Source: JBEICQ01 sp046297395
Lineage (GTDB): Bacteria > Bacteroidota > Bacteroidia > UBA4408
NCBI GenBank assembly: GCA_046297395.1
Contig: JBKCNM010000105.1
Coordinates: 1 to 64,000, forward strand
Length of the DNA: 64,000 bases
Direction: 5' to 3'
Shown here piece by piece: positions 51,243 to 59,650 of the stretch (positions are counted from its first letter, which is position 1; each line of letters begins with the position of its first letter). Both the position numbers and the translations under genes were made by a program. The notes below the pieces were generated by a model, which saw only the letters and a program-made list of their open reading frames with translations, was not told where the DNA came from and did not search any database.

Positions 51243-52913
51243 ATGATTCTCCGTGGGGCAATATGGATGTGTATTTTACTCATAGGCTTATGCCCCATTG
51301 TGTCGTTTGCTCAGGCAACCAAATCTGCCTCACCAGAGTTAACCGAGGATCCGTTTCAGCTTTTTAAATACCGAAACTACAGAGCAGCCATTCCCGGGTT
51401 TGAAGCAGAACTCAAGAATTCAGAGAAAAACCCTGAGTTGCTTGAAAAACTCGGATTGTGCTACATGCGTGGAAATATCAGTTACGAAAAAGCCGTTGGC
51501 ATCTTCAAACAGGCAATTGAAGTGGACAAGGAAAATCCCGAACACATCTTCAATCTTGCCAATGCCTATCAGCTAAATTTTAAATTTGATGATGCCATAG
51601 AGCAGTATGGTAAGTATGTAATCAAAGTAAAGCAGCAGAAAAAAGAGAATGAAGCTGAGCTCGTAAAAAAAGGCTTAAGAGGAATTGAGACTTCAAAAAA
51701 TGCAAAGGAGTTGATTAAGTTTCCGGTGGATGTTAGTTTCGAAAACATGGGAAAAGAAATCAATACCGTGCATGCCGAACTTGACCCATTCATTACGCCA
51801 TCTAAAACCACGCTAATTTATACCTCCAACCGACCGGACGGTAACCAATGTACAGAACCAAGAAAATCAGGATTCACCACAGACCTTTATGTTTCGATTT
51901 TCAAAAATGGAAAATGGACAAAATCATCAAACATGGGAAGTATCGTAAATACTCCATTAAACGAGAGAATTTGCTCCATGAATGAAGATGCATCCTCACT
52001 TTTTTTATACATCGACAATGAGGAGTCGTCCAAAGACGGAGATATCTATTTGGCATCGGCGAAAAACAAAATCTTTGATACTCCTTTCAGCCTGAAAGGC
52101 TTGGTTAACTCAAGCGATGAGGAATCCTCCGCTTCAATTACTTCAGACGGGGCAGCCTTGTATTTTTCATCTGACCGACCAGGGGGCTCAGGAAAGAAAG
52201 ATATTTATGTGGCAAAAAAACTACCTGACCAAACATGGGGTGAACCCAAACGATTAACAGACAAAATTAATACAACCCTCAACGAGGATTTTCCACTGAT
52301 TATGGACAATGACCGTACCTTGTATTTCTGTTCAGAGGGGCACAACAGCATGGGAGGTTATGACATATTCCGCAGTGAATGGGTTGACTCACTCAACAAC
52401 TGGTCGGATCCGGTAAACATGGGATATCCGGTAAACACCCCGGAAGATAACTACAGCATTTCCTTTACTTCCCGTAGCAATGAGGGTTACATGGCATCTA
52501 TCAGACCGGAAGGCATGGGTGACTATGACATCTATAGAATCGTCTTCAATCAATCCAATGGAGCACCCTATTATGTGCTCAAAGGAATCATCGGAAGTTC
52601 ACAAAATGGTGGAGTGAGTAACGATGTGAAAATGACTATTACCAGTAAAAAAACCAAAACCCTTTTCGGAAAATACAATATCAGTGCACGCAAAAACGGT
52701 AAGTATTGCTTGGTGCTTTTTCCGGGTGATTATACAGTAGAAATTTCATCTGAAAATTGCATGCCTCACACCGAGGAAATCACTGTGATGGATAAAAATA
52801 CTAGGGGCGAAATCATCCCCAAGGATTTTCAACTGAAATCATCAACTCAGTCTGATACACCTAAAGATAAAACCTCAAAAAAAACAGAGAAAGCCTCTGT
52901 GAAAAAACCCTGA
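51243..52913 (+). CDS. TPR-PD40-CRD periplasmic protein (paralogue 3)
   Basis: The 556-residue product has a signal peptide ending in SFAQA, TPR-like helices (FKYRNYRAAIPGFEAEL; AVGIFKQAIEVDKENPEHIFNLANAY), a propeller with SFENMGKEINTVHAELD, DRPGGSGKKDIYVAK and MDNDRTLYFCSEGHNSMGGYDIF, and a CRD-like end followed by a Lys/Ser/Thr-rich tail. It lacks the OmpA-like domain. Its stop and the ATG of the following exonuclease overlap by one base (TGATG), so the two are co-translated although their functions look unrelated. Confidence 0.9.
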   Translation: MILRGAIWMCILLIGLCPIVSFAQATKSASPELTEDPFQLFKYRNYRAAIPGFEAELKNSEKNPELLEKLGLCYMRGNISYEKAVGIFKQAIEVDKENPEHIFNLANAYQLNFKFDDAIEQYGKYVIKVKQQKKENEAELVKKGLRGIETSKNAKELIKFPVDVSFENMGKEINTVHAELDPFITPSKTTLIYTSNRPDGNQCTEPRKSGFTTDLYVSIFKNGKWTKSSNMGSIVNTPLNERICSMNEDASSLFLYIDNEESSKDGDIYLASAKNKIFDTPFSLKGLVNSSDEESSASITSDGAALYFSSDRPGGSGKKDIYVAKKLPDQTWGEPKRLTDKINTTLNEDFPLIMDNDRTLYFCSEGHNSMGGYDIFRSEWVDSLNNWSDPVNMGYPVNTPEDNYSISFTSRSNEGYMASIRPEGMGDYDIYRIVFNQSNGAPYYVLKGIIGSSQNGGVSNDVKMTITSKKTKTLFGKYNISARKNGKYCLVLFPGDYTVEISSENCMPHTEEITVMDKNTRGEIIPKDFQLKSSTQSDTPKDKTSKKTEKASVKKP

Positions 52914-53728
52914 TGGATTTAAAAATTACGCGGCCCTTGGCCTTTATTGATCTGGAGACCACCGGCGTGGATCTTGTAAAAGACCGGATTATTGAAATAT
53001 CCATTCTCAAATTATATCCGGATGGCAAAAAAGAAACCCGCACCCGGCGCTTCAATCCCGGCATTCCCATTCCCGAATCCTCTACAAAGATTCATGGGAT
53101 CACGAATGAAGATGTGGCCAACGAACCCATGTTTTCTCAAATTGCCAAATCACTTGTTCAATTTATTGGTGAAAGCGACCTGGCAGGTTACAACAGCATT
53201 CGGTTTGATGTCCCGCTCTTGATGGAAGAATTTATAAGAAGCCAGGTAGATTTTACGCTCAAAAATCGGAAGCTTATTGATATGCAGGTTATTTTTCACC
53301 AAATGGAACCCAGGAATTTATCTGCCGCTTATCGTTTTTATTGCAACAAAGAGCTTACGAATGCCCACAGTGCAGAAGCAGATATCAATGCCACCTTTGA
53401 AGTGCTTGATGCACAAATAAAAAAATACCGTGGTCAATCTCTTTCCACTGCCAACGATAAAAAAGTGGTATTCCCCGAAGGCATGGATGAGCTTCATGCT
53501 TTCTGCAACAGCTCCCGTTTTGCTGATTTAGCCGGTAGAATAGTTTTTGATGAGCATGGCATCGAAGTTTTTAATTTCGGCAAACACAAGGGTAAATCTG
53601 TGGAGCAGGTTTTTCTTCAGGAACCCTCTTATTACAACTGGATGATGAATGGAGAATTTCCTCAGTACACCAAAAAAGTAATCACCGAAATTCAATTGCG
53701 CAGAATACAGGCTAAAAACAAATCCTGA
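52913..53728 (+). CDS. DEDDh 3'-5' exonuclease with C-terminal DUF3820-like domain
   Basis: The 271-residue product has the DNA polymerase III epsilon-type exonuclease fold: FIDLETTGVD (Asp13, Glu15), SDLAGYNSIRFDVPLLMEEF, and AHSAEADINATFEVL, giving the DEDDh catalytic set. The C-terminal 70 residues (FNFGKHKGKSVEQVF, YYNWMM) match a small module often fused to such nucleases. It trims DNA or RNA 3' ends in repair or processing. Start overlaps the stop of the preceding propeller protein by 1 base. Confidence 0.93.
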   Translation: MDLKITRPLAFIDLETTGVDLVKDRIIEISILKLYPDGKKETRTRRFNPGIPIPESSTKIHGITNEDVANEPMFSQIAKSLVQFIGESDLAGYNSIRFDVPLLMEEFIRSQVDFTLKNRKLIDMQVIFHQMEPRNLSAAYRFYCNKELTNAHSAEADINATFEVLDAQIKKYRGQSLSTANDKKVVFPEGMDELHAFCNSSRFADLAGRIVFDEHGIEVFNFGKHKGKSVEQVFLQEPSYYNWMMNGEFPQYTKKVITEIQLRRIQAKNKS

Positions 53729-53819
53729 TTCTTCAAGAGTTTTTTCCTTTCAACAGTTCAACCAACCTTATCGGATGCTCTAAATGCAAGTACCCGGTAA
53801 AACAAGTCTTCCCTGACAT

Positions 53820-55436
53820 TTACTTCTGGTCGCTGATTTTGTATTTGCTTTCGAATTCTTTGCTTTGAAGAACTTCCAACGCCTTCCTGTAAGGATCATT
53901 CAGGTCATTGATGATTTCAAAAAAGTTTTCAGGTTTGTATAAATCTCTTGCGAGCAAGGCCTTCAATTGTGTGACGATGATGAGCTTTGCGCTTTTAAAT
54001 CCTTTCTCATCCTTGGCAACACCCTCTTTTATTCCTGCATTCACAAGCTCTTCCAACATCTGATCGGTGATGCGAAAACCTTTTTTGAATGCATTGAAAT
54101 CGGGATAGAGGGATTTCAATTCCGGCCTGTGATTATCGGCGTATTTGAGAGCAAATGAGTTTACTACGCCTTTTCGGCTTAAATCGGTGAGGTATTTTGA
54201 TGTACCTGTGGTATCGAGCGGAATGAAAATATCAGGCATGATTCCCCCGCCTCCATAAACTGTTCTACCGGCAGGGGTTTTGTAAATAAGGGAATCCGGA
54301 AACTTGATCGAATCGCGATTCACCAATTCTCCCCTTTTGTAACGGTTCATCAGATCTTTGTAATAATCGTCACTTCCCTTGCCATAGGGCTTTTGAATGC
54401 ACCTGCCTGTAGGTGTAAAATACTGCGCAATGGTCATGCGCAGCGCAGATCCGTCGGGCAGGGGAAATTGATTCTGTACAAGTCCCTTTCCAAAAGTCCT
54501 GCGACCAATGAGTAATCCTCTGTCCCAATCCTGAACCGCACCCGAGACAATTTCGCTGGCGGAAGCCGATCCTTCGTCAACCAGTACCACCAGCCGTCCC
54601 TGTTGAAACTCCCCGAACTGAGTGGAATTGTAATCTTTCCTTTGGGAATGCAAACCACTGGTATAGACAATCTTCTTACCTGCTGTTAAAAACTCATCTG
54701 CGATTTCAAATGCAGCATTTAAGAGGCCACCGCCATTGTCCTGCAGATCGAGGATAATACTTTTGGCTCCTTGTTGTTTGAGTTGTTTGATTCCGTTGCG
54801 TACTTCCTCTGTGCTGGTTTGGGCAAAGCGACTTAACTTGATGTAGCCAATGCCGGGTTCAGCCATGTAGGAGGCATCCACAGAGTAAATGGGAATCTTG
54901 TCACGAACAATCGTAAAATCCAACAAATCTCTCAATCCCTTTCTGAAAACTGAAATCTTCACTTGTGTCCCTTTGTCTCCTCTTAAGCGCTTGAGGACTT
55001 GTTCATTTTTGATTTTTATTCCGGCTACATTTTCACCTTCAATCTTTACGATGCGGTCTCCAGAGAGAATGCCCAGCCTGTCGGAGGGTCCTCCGGCGAT
55101 GGGAGAAATCACTGTGATGGTATCTTCAAGAATGTTGAATTGAATGCCAATCCCTTCAAAATTACCACTGAGGGGCTCGTTGAATTCCTTGAGTTCTTTG
55201 GGGGTAACATAGACCGAGTGAGGGTCGAGTTTCTCCAACATTCCCTCAATTGCATCCTCTACCAATTTTTCATTTTTTACGGAATCCATGTAGTAATAAT
55301 TCACGAGCTGCAGGGCTGCACCAAACTTATCCATGGACTGACCCAATCCTGAAATTCCGGGCTGGGCAGACGCAGAAATCAATTGAAAAAAATAAAGGTA
55401 AAGTGATGTAAATGAGATAAATGCTTGTCTTTTCAT
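53820..55436 (-). CDS. S41 family C-terminal processing peptidase (CtpA/Prc type)
   Basis: The 538-residue exported protease has a signal peptide (about 1-24), a PDZ domain (about 92-175; GIGIQF, GDRIVKIEGENV) and the S41 catalytic domain with the nucleophile Ser in DEGSASASEI (287-296) and Lys317 in FGKGLVQ. Members degrade or trim proteins at their C-terminus in the periplasm. A TACTTTTG -7 element lies 11 bases before the ATG. It is convergent with the exonuclease and divergent from the DUF6089 gene. Confidence 0.95.
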   Translation of the reverse strand: MKRQAFISFTSLYLYFFQLISASAQPGISGLGQSMDKFGAALQLVNYYYMDSVKNEKLVEDAIEGMLEKLDPHSVYVTPKELKEFNEPLSGNFEGIGIQFNILEDTITVISPIAGGPSDRLGILSGDRIVKIEGENVAGIKIKNEQVLKRLRGDKGTQVKISVFRKGLRDLLDFTIVRDKIPIYSVDASYMAEPGIGYIKLSRFAQTSTEEVRNGIKQLKQQGAKSIILDLQDNGGGLLNAAFEIADEFLTAGKKIVYTSGLHSQRKDYNSTQFGEFQQGRLVVLVDEGSASASEIVSGAVQDWDRGLLIGRRTFGKGLVQNQFPLPDGSALRMTIAQYFTPTGRCIQKPYGKGSDDYYKDLMNRYKRGELVNRDSIKFPDSLIYKTPAGRTVYGGGGIMPDIFIPLDTTGTSKYLTDLSRKGVVNSFALKYADNHRPELKSLYPDFNAFKKGFRITDQMLEELVNAGIKEGVAKDEKGFKSAKLIIVTQLKALLARDLYKPENFFEIINDLNDPYRKALEVLQSKEFESKYKISDQK

Positions 55437-55447
55437 GGTTCTGAGCC

Positions 55448-55455
55448 CAAAAGTA
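55448..55455 (-). promoter_or_regulatory. predicted -7 promoter element for the S41 peptidase (TACTTTTG)
   Basis: Exact TAnnTTTG match on the minus strand, 11 bases before the ATG at 55436. Confidence 0.5.
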
Positions 55456-55484
55456 TGTTTTTTAAATACTAAATAGTTAAAATC

Positions 55485-55516
55485 TTGACTGAATAGGAAT
55501 TAATGATGTATATTCG
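55485..55516 (+). promoter_or_regulatory. predicted promoter (TTG-N21-TATATTCG)
   Basis: TTG at 55485-55487 and TATATTCG at 55509-55516 (7 of 8 to TAnnTTTG) are spaced 21 bases, before the DUF6089 gene. Confidence 0.4.
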
Positions 55517-55558
55517 CAGCGGAGCAAAAAGATAGTTCCTTTTAAGAAAAAATTGACC

Positions 55559-56521
55559 ATGAAAAAATTATTCATCATTGGGTTTTTATTTTCCCTTGTC
55601 TACTCTAAAGCCGGCGCACAATATCGCTGGGAATACGGTGGAGGAATTGGCGCTGCAAACTACCTGGGTGAAGTTGGCGGAGGCGAAGGAGATCGCAGAG
55701 ATTTTATTGCAGATTTAAAACTGGGCTTCACCAGATACCAGATAAATGGTTACTCTCGATACAAAATTTCCAAAGATTTCTCTGTGAAAGGAAACTTGAT
55801 TTTCGTGAATATCTCCGGGAATGACAACAAATCCGTTAATCCAACCAGGGTTGGAAGAAACCTTAATTTCTCTACCAATATCTTCGAAATGTCCGTTCAA
55901 GGAGAATGGAATTTTTATCAGCAATCCAGGCTCTCAGGACGCTCCGGTATGATGCGTGGCCGTAAGAAGAAACGCACCGATTTTAAGAGTTATCTCTTTG
56001 CAGGGGTAGGATTTTTTTATTACAACCCCAAAGCGGAAATTGAAGGGAAATCATATGCCCTCCGCCAATATGAAACCGAGGGAGTTTCTTATTCTCCCAT
56101 AGGAATTTGTTACCCCATCGGCATAGGCTTTGCCTACACCATCAATAAAACCGTTCGTCTTTGCATGGATATGTCCTATAGGTTTACCAATACCGATTAC
56201 CTTGATGACGCAAGTGGAACCTATGGCAAGAAAACGCCCGGAAGTCTTGAAGAGAAGATTTCAAATCCCAATCTTCTTCTTCCAAAAAATGCTACTGCTC
56301 CTTCAGGGAAAGAATTGCCAATTGCTGCAAACTATGGATGGGACTACAACAATAATGTTGGTTTAAAAAGAGGAGATCCCAGCAACAAGGATGGTTATTT
56401 CCTTGTAACTGCCACAGCCGGCATTGTGATCAAAGGAAAAAACAAATACTACAAAGGCAAGTACAAGAGCATTGCCAACCGTCGTAAGGTGGTGAAAAAG
56501 AAAACAAGAGCGAAATTTTAA
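55559..56521 (+). CDS. DUF6089 outer membrane protein, copy 1
   Basis: The 320-residue product has a signal peptide (MKKLFIIGFLFSLVYSKAGAQ) and a beta-barrel-like body with alternating hydrophobic strands (YRWEYGGGIGAANYLGEVGGG, GRNLNFSTNIFEMSVQGEWNFY, DMSYRFTNTDYLDDASGTY), as in the Bacteroidota DUF6089 family. The start at 55559 replaces a TTG three codons earlier. The C-terminus is unusual: instead of an aromatic barrel end it finishes in a Lys/Arg-rich tail KKKTRAKF, shared with copy 2. It is followed by a strong terminator. Function unknown. Confidence 0.9.
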   Translation: MKKLFIIGFLFSLVYSKAGAQYRWEYGGGIGAANYLGEVGGGEGDRRDFIADLKLGFTRYQINGYSRYKISKDFSVKGNLIFVNISGNDNKSVNPTRVGRNLNFSTNIFEMSVQGEWNFYQQSRLSGRSGMMRGRKKKRTDFKSYLFAGVGFFYYNPKAEIEGKSYALRQYETEGVSYSPIGICYPIGIGFAYTINKTVRLCMDMSYRFTNTDYLDDASGTYGKKTPGSLEEKISNPNLLLPKNATAPSGKELPIAANYGWDYNNNVGLKRGDPSNKDGYFLVTATAGIVIKGKNKYYKGKYKSIANRRKVVKKKTRAKF

Positions 56522-56530
56522 TCGCAGAAA

Positions 56531-56560
56531 AAAGCGGTACAAAATGTACCGCTTTTTTTT
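56531..56560. terminator. strong rho-independent terminator
   Basis: An 11-bp perfect stem (AAAGCGGTACA / TGTACCGCTTT) with an AAA loop is followed by an uninterrupted T-run; A-residues on the left make it work in both directions. It ends copy 1 of the DUF6089 pair. Confidence 0.85.
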
Positions 56561-56629
56561 TACCCCCCTTTTATTGGCATTTCATCGAAAATATTTAACT
56601 GTTACCGGAGGCAATCGTTTCAGCTCATG

Positions 56630-56637
56630 TAAGTTTA
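56630..56637 (+). promoter_or_regulatory. possible -7 element for DUF6089 copy 2 (TAAGTTTA)
   Basis: TAAGTTTA matches TAnnTTTG in 7 of 8 positions, 14 bases before the ATG at 56652; it fits the need for a promoter after the preceding terminator. Confidence 0.35.
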
Positions 56638-56651
56638 CCACATCTAATGAT

Positions 56652-57629
56652 ATGTTAAAACAGCCGTGGATTCCTAAGTTTTCTCTGATGTTGCTCCTGC
56701 CTTTCCTTCAATTAAAAACAGTTCAGGCGCAATACAGGAAAGAATATGGGGCCACCCTCTCCTCTGCTGTTTCAGTTACAGATGTGGGCGGAGGACCCGA
56801 AACCTATACTGACTTCTATAATTATTCAAAAGCAGGCCTACCCCGCTTTCATCTGGCCGGCTATGTTAGGTACAAAATCACCAAAGACTTTTCTGCCAGG
56901 GCAAACCTTGGGTACCTGATGATCAGCGGCACGGACAAGCATGCCGGGAATGCGCTGCTTTTCGGACGAAACCTCAATTTTACCTCGCATCTGGCTGAAT
57001 TGAGCTTTCAGGCAGAGTGGAATTTTTTTCAGCTCACTCATCTGCCCGGGTGGTCCCTCAATAAAAAGCAACGCAGAAAGAGATTAGACATCAAAGGATA
57101 TACCATCACAGGCATAGGACTTTTGTATTACCTACCAACTGCAGAAATTAACGGAACCCTTTACAATCTCAGAAAATACCGGAACGAAGGAACATTCTAC
57201 AGTCCATTAACCCTTTGTTTTCCGGTTGGCGTGGGTATATCCTATGCCTATAACTCACATTATAAATTCAGTTTTGAGTTGAGTTACCGTTTCACAACCA
57301 CAGACTATCTGGATGACGCCAGCAACCGATACACACAGAAAGAGATTGGATCAACCGACGAATTGATATCCAATCCAAATCTATTGCTTCCCTCAGAAAG
57401 CAAGACAAGTGATGGAAAAGAAATTCCATCGCAATCAAATTATGGATGGAACAGTTTTAGAGGAACCGGCATGTTGAGGGGAAATCCAAAAAATAACGAT
57501 GGGTATATACTGGCTTCGGTATCTGTTGGCATCATTCTCAAAGGAATGAACAGTACCTACAAGGCAAGGAAAAAAGGATTGCAAAAACGCCTCAAAATGG
57601 GCAGAAGAAAAACCAGGGCCAAGTTTTAA
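56652..57629 (+). CDS. DUF6089 outer membrane protein, copy 2
   Basis: The 325-residue product, started at 56652 for a signal peptide (PKFSLMLLLPFLQLKTVQA), is a paralogue of the preceding gene: the same barrel strands (GRNLNFTSHLAELSFQAEWNFF, YRFTTTDYLDDASNRY) and an almost identical C-terminal tail GRRKTRAKF. The longer frame from 56544 begins inside the terminator hairpin and is rejected. A tandem duplication is likely. lpxK follows after 34 bases. Confidence 0.9.
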   Translation: MLKQPWIPKFSLMLLLPFLQLKTVQAQYRKEYGATLSSAVSVTDVGGGPETYTDFYNYSKAGLPRFHLAGYVRYKITKDFSARANLGYLMISGTDKHAGNALLFGRNLNFTSHLAELSFQAEWNFFQLTHLPGWSLNKKQRRKRLDIKGYTITGIGLLYYLPTAEINGTLYNLRKYRNEGTFYSPLTLCFPVGVGISYAYNSHYKFSFELSYRFTTTDYLDDASNRYTQKEIGSTDELISNPNLLLPSESKTSDGKEIPSQSNYGWNSFRGTGMLRGNPKNNDGYILASVSVGIILKGMNSTYKARKKGLQKRLKMGRRKTRAKF

Positions 57630-57663
57630 TATTGAAGCCTGCTTTTTTTGCAAATTCGCATCT

Positions 57664-58722
57664 GTGCTGAAGTTTCTCATTTGCTATCCCTTGTCGCTGA
57701 TTTATGGCTTTGTCATCAGCACCAGGAATCTTCTTTTTGACATAGGCGTACTCAAGCAAACTGAGACCCGTTTACCTACCCTAGTTGTTGGTAATTTAAG
57801 TACGGGTGGCACAGGTAAAACACCCATGATTCAATGGTTGCTTTCCCAACTCTCCGACCTGCATCCAGCGGTATTGAGCAGGGGCTATGGTAGAAGCACA
57901 AAGGGTTTGCGAATGGTTGATACAAAAGATGATGCCATCCTCTGTGGAGATGAACCATTGGAAATCAAACAAGCCTTCCCGGAAGTACCGGTGGTGGTTT
58001 GTGAAAACCGTTTAAGCGGCATTGCCTTTATTGAAAAACAATTTCCTGCCTGCAGGCTCGTACTGCTTGATGATGGTTTCCAGCACAGGCAATTGAAACC
58101 CGGACTTGCCTGGGTATTGATGGATTATCAGTCCCTTCTCAAACCATTGCAATTGCTGCCACTGGGACGCTTGCGTGAACCCTTATCTGCACTCAAGCGG
58201 GCTCACTATGTTATCATCACCAAATGTCCTGATGGCTATGATATGAATCTGTCCCGAGAAAAAATAAGTCCATGTCACATTCCCATTGTTCACAGCAAAA
58301 TGGCTTATGGAAATACCCTTGTTCATGCATGTAATAAGGATGATAGCATAACATCTGAGTCGCTAAAAAACCGACTCGTGTATTGTATCAGTGGAATTGC
58401 AAATCCTGATGCACTCCTCCAATATCTGGAAAAAATAAGTGGGAAACTTTATCCCCTCACCTATCCGGATCATCATGCATACAACAAAAAAGATGAAGCA
58501 GAATTTTTACAACTGCATAAAAATGAAGCTGCACAGCATGTATTTGTATGCACCCAAAAGGATGCAGTAAAACTGAAAAAGTTCATGGAGCAAAATCCCG
58601 TATTTCCCTTGTATATACTTCGGGCCTCAGTGGAGTTTGCGCAACAAAATGATACCTTCGCACTCATCAAAAACATTAGAGACTATGTTGGAAAATATAC
58701 AAGAGACGGCCAGTTTTCTTAA
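57664..58722 (+). CDS. lpxK: tetraacyldisaccharide 4'-kinase
   Basis: The 352-residue membrane-associated kinase phosphorylates the lipid A precursor at the 4' position. It starts at GTG (57664), with one N-terminal membrane helix (about 1-25), the P-loop GNLSTGGTGKT (43-53) and the family motif LDDGFQHRQ near residue 139. A GTG start is acceptable because no ATG fits. Its 3' end overlaps the start of the purine nucleoside phosphorylase by 38 bases. It is consistent with a Gram-negative LPS-making organism, together with kdsD. Confidence 0.93.
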   Translation: MLKFLICYPLSLIYGFVISTRNLLFDIGVLKQTETRLPTLVVGNLSTGGTGKTPMIQWLLSQLSDLHPAVLSRGYGRSTKGLRMVDTKDDAILCGDEPLEIKQAFPEVPVVVCENRLSGIAFIEKQFPACRLVLLDDGFQHRQLKPGLAWVLMDYQSLLKPLQLLPLGRLREPLSALKRAHYVIITKCPDGYDMNLSREKISPCHIPIVHSKMAYGNTLVHACNKDDSITSESLKNRLVYCISGIANPDALLQYLEKISGKLYPLTYPDHHAYNKKDEAEFLQLHKNEAAQHVFVCTQKDAVKLKKFMEQNPVFPLYILRASVEFAQQNDTFALIKNIRDYVGKYTRDGQFS

Positions 58723-59500
58723 AACCAAAACCGAAAACTTTGCTCCCTTGGCAGGAATCATTCTGGGTACAGGCTTGGGAGGACTTGTAAAAGAAATTGA
58801 CATACGGTATTCCATTCCCTATGACACCATTCCCCATTTCCCAGTTTCAACGGTGGAAGGGCACTCCGGCAGGCTCATCTTCGGAATGCTTGGCGGAAAG
58901 CCGGTGATGGCTATGCAGGGTAGATTTCATTACTATGAGGGATATCCCATGAAGCAAGTAACTTTTCCGGTGAGGGTGATGAAGTTCATGGGCATTCAGT
59001 ATCTGTTTGTCTCTAATGCCAGCGGAGGGGTAAATCCCGATTTTGAAATTGGTGACCTGATGATCCTGAGTGACCACATCAACCTCTTCCCCGAAAGTCC
59101 TCTGCATGGTAAAAACATGGATACTCTTGGTCCTCGTTTTCCCGACATGAGCGAAGCCTATGACCACGCACTGATTGAAAAAGCAAAAGCAGTGGCTGCC
59201 TCACTGAATATTAAGGTACAAACAGGCGTATATGCGGGTGTAAGCGGGCCTTGTCTTGAAACACCTGCTGAGTATAGATATGTAAGGAACATTGGTGCAG
59301 ATGCTGTGGGTATGTCAACAGTCCCGGAGGTGATTGTTGCCAGGCACATGGGTATTCCGTGTTTTGCCATCTCCATCATTACAGACCTGGGTGTACCCGG
59401 AAAAATTGTCAAGGTAACCCATCAGGATGTGCAGGAAGTGGCCTCCAAAGCAGAACCTTTGATGACGCGAGTGATGAAGCAGATGGTTACCGAGCTTTGA
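58685..59500 (+). CDS. purine-nucleoside phosphorylase, trimeric type
   Basis: The 271-residue enzyme cleaves purine nucleosides with phosphate for salvage. The start at 58685 gives the usual length (the frame opens at 58637). Motifs: LGTGLGG near 27, VEGHSGRLIFG with the phosphate-binding His, QGRFHYYEGY, SNASGGVNP and the purine-binding AVGMSTVPEV region with Glu and Asn of the trimeric family. It overlaps the end of lpxK by 38 bases in a different frame. Confidence 0.95.
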   Translation: MLENIQETASFLKTKTENFAPLAGIILGTGLGGLVKEIDIRYSIPYDTIPHFPVSTVEGHSGRLIFGMLGGKPVMAMQGRFHYYEGYPMKQVTFPVRVMKFMGIQYLFVSNASGGVNPDFEIGDLMILSDHINLFPESPLHGKNMDTLGPRFPDMSEAYDHALIEKAKAVAASLNIKVQTGVYAGVSGPCLETPAEYRYVRNIGADAVGMSTVPEVIVARHMGIPCFAISIITDLGVPGKIVKVTHQDVQEVASKAEPLMTRVMKQMVTEL

Positions 59501-59650
59501 AGCCACCGCTCACAGGTAAAGAAGTGACCTCATGCTTGCAAGCACTGTAATCGGCTGCGAGAGCATTCTTTTAAAAAGGAAAACATATTTACAAAACAAA
59601 AGCAAACGCCTGCTGTTTTTGTACCTTCAACGCAGCAATAATTTGTTTAT

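Noticed and set aside
56544..56651. Upstream in-frame extension of DUF6089 copy 2
   Set aside because: It starts inside a strong terminator hairpin and lacks a signal-like sequence; the ATG at 56652 gives a proper signal peptide.
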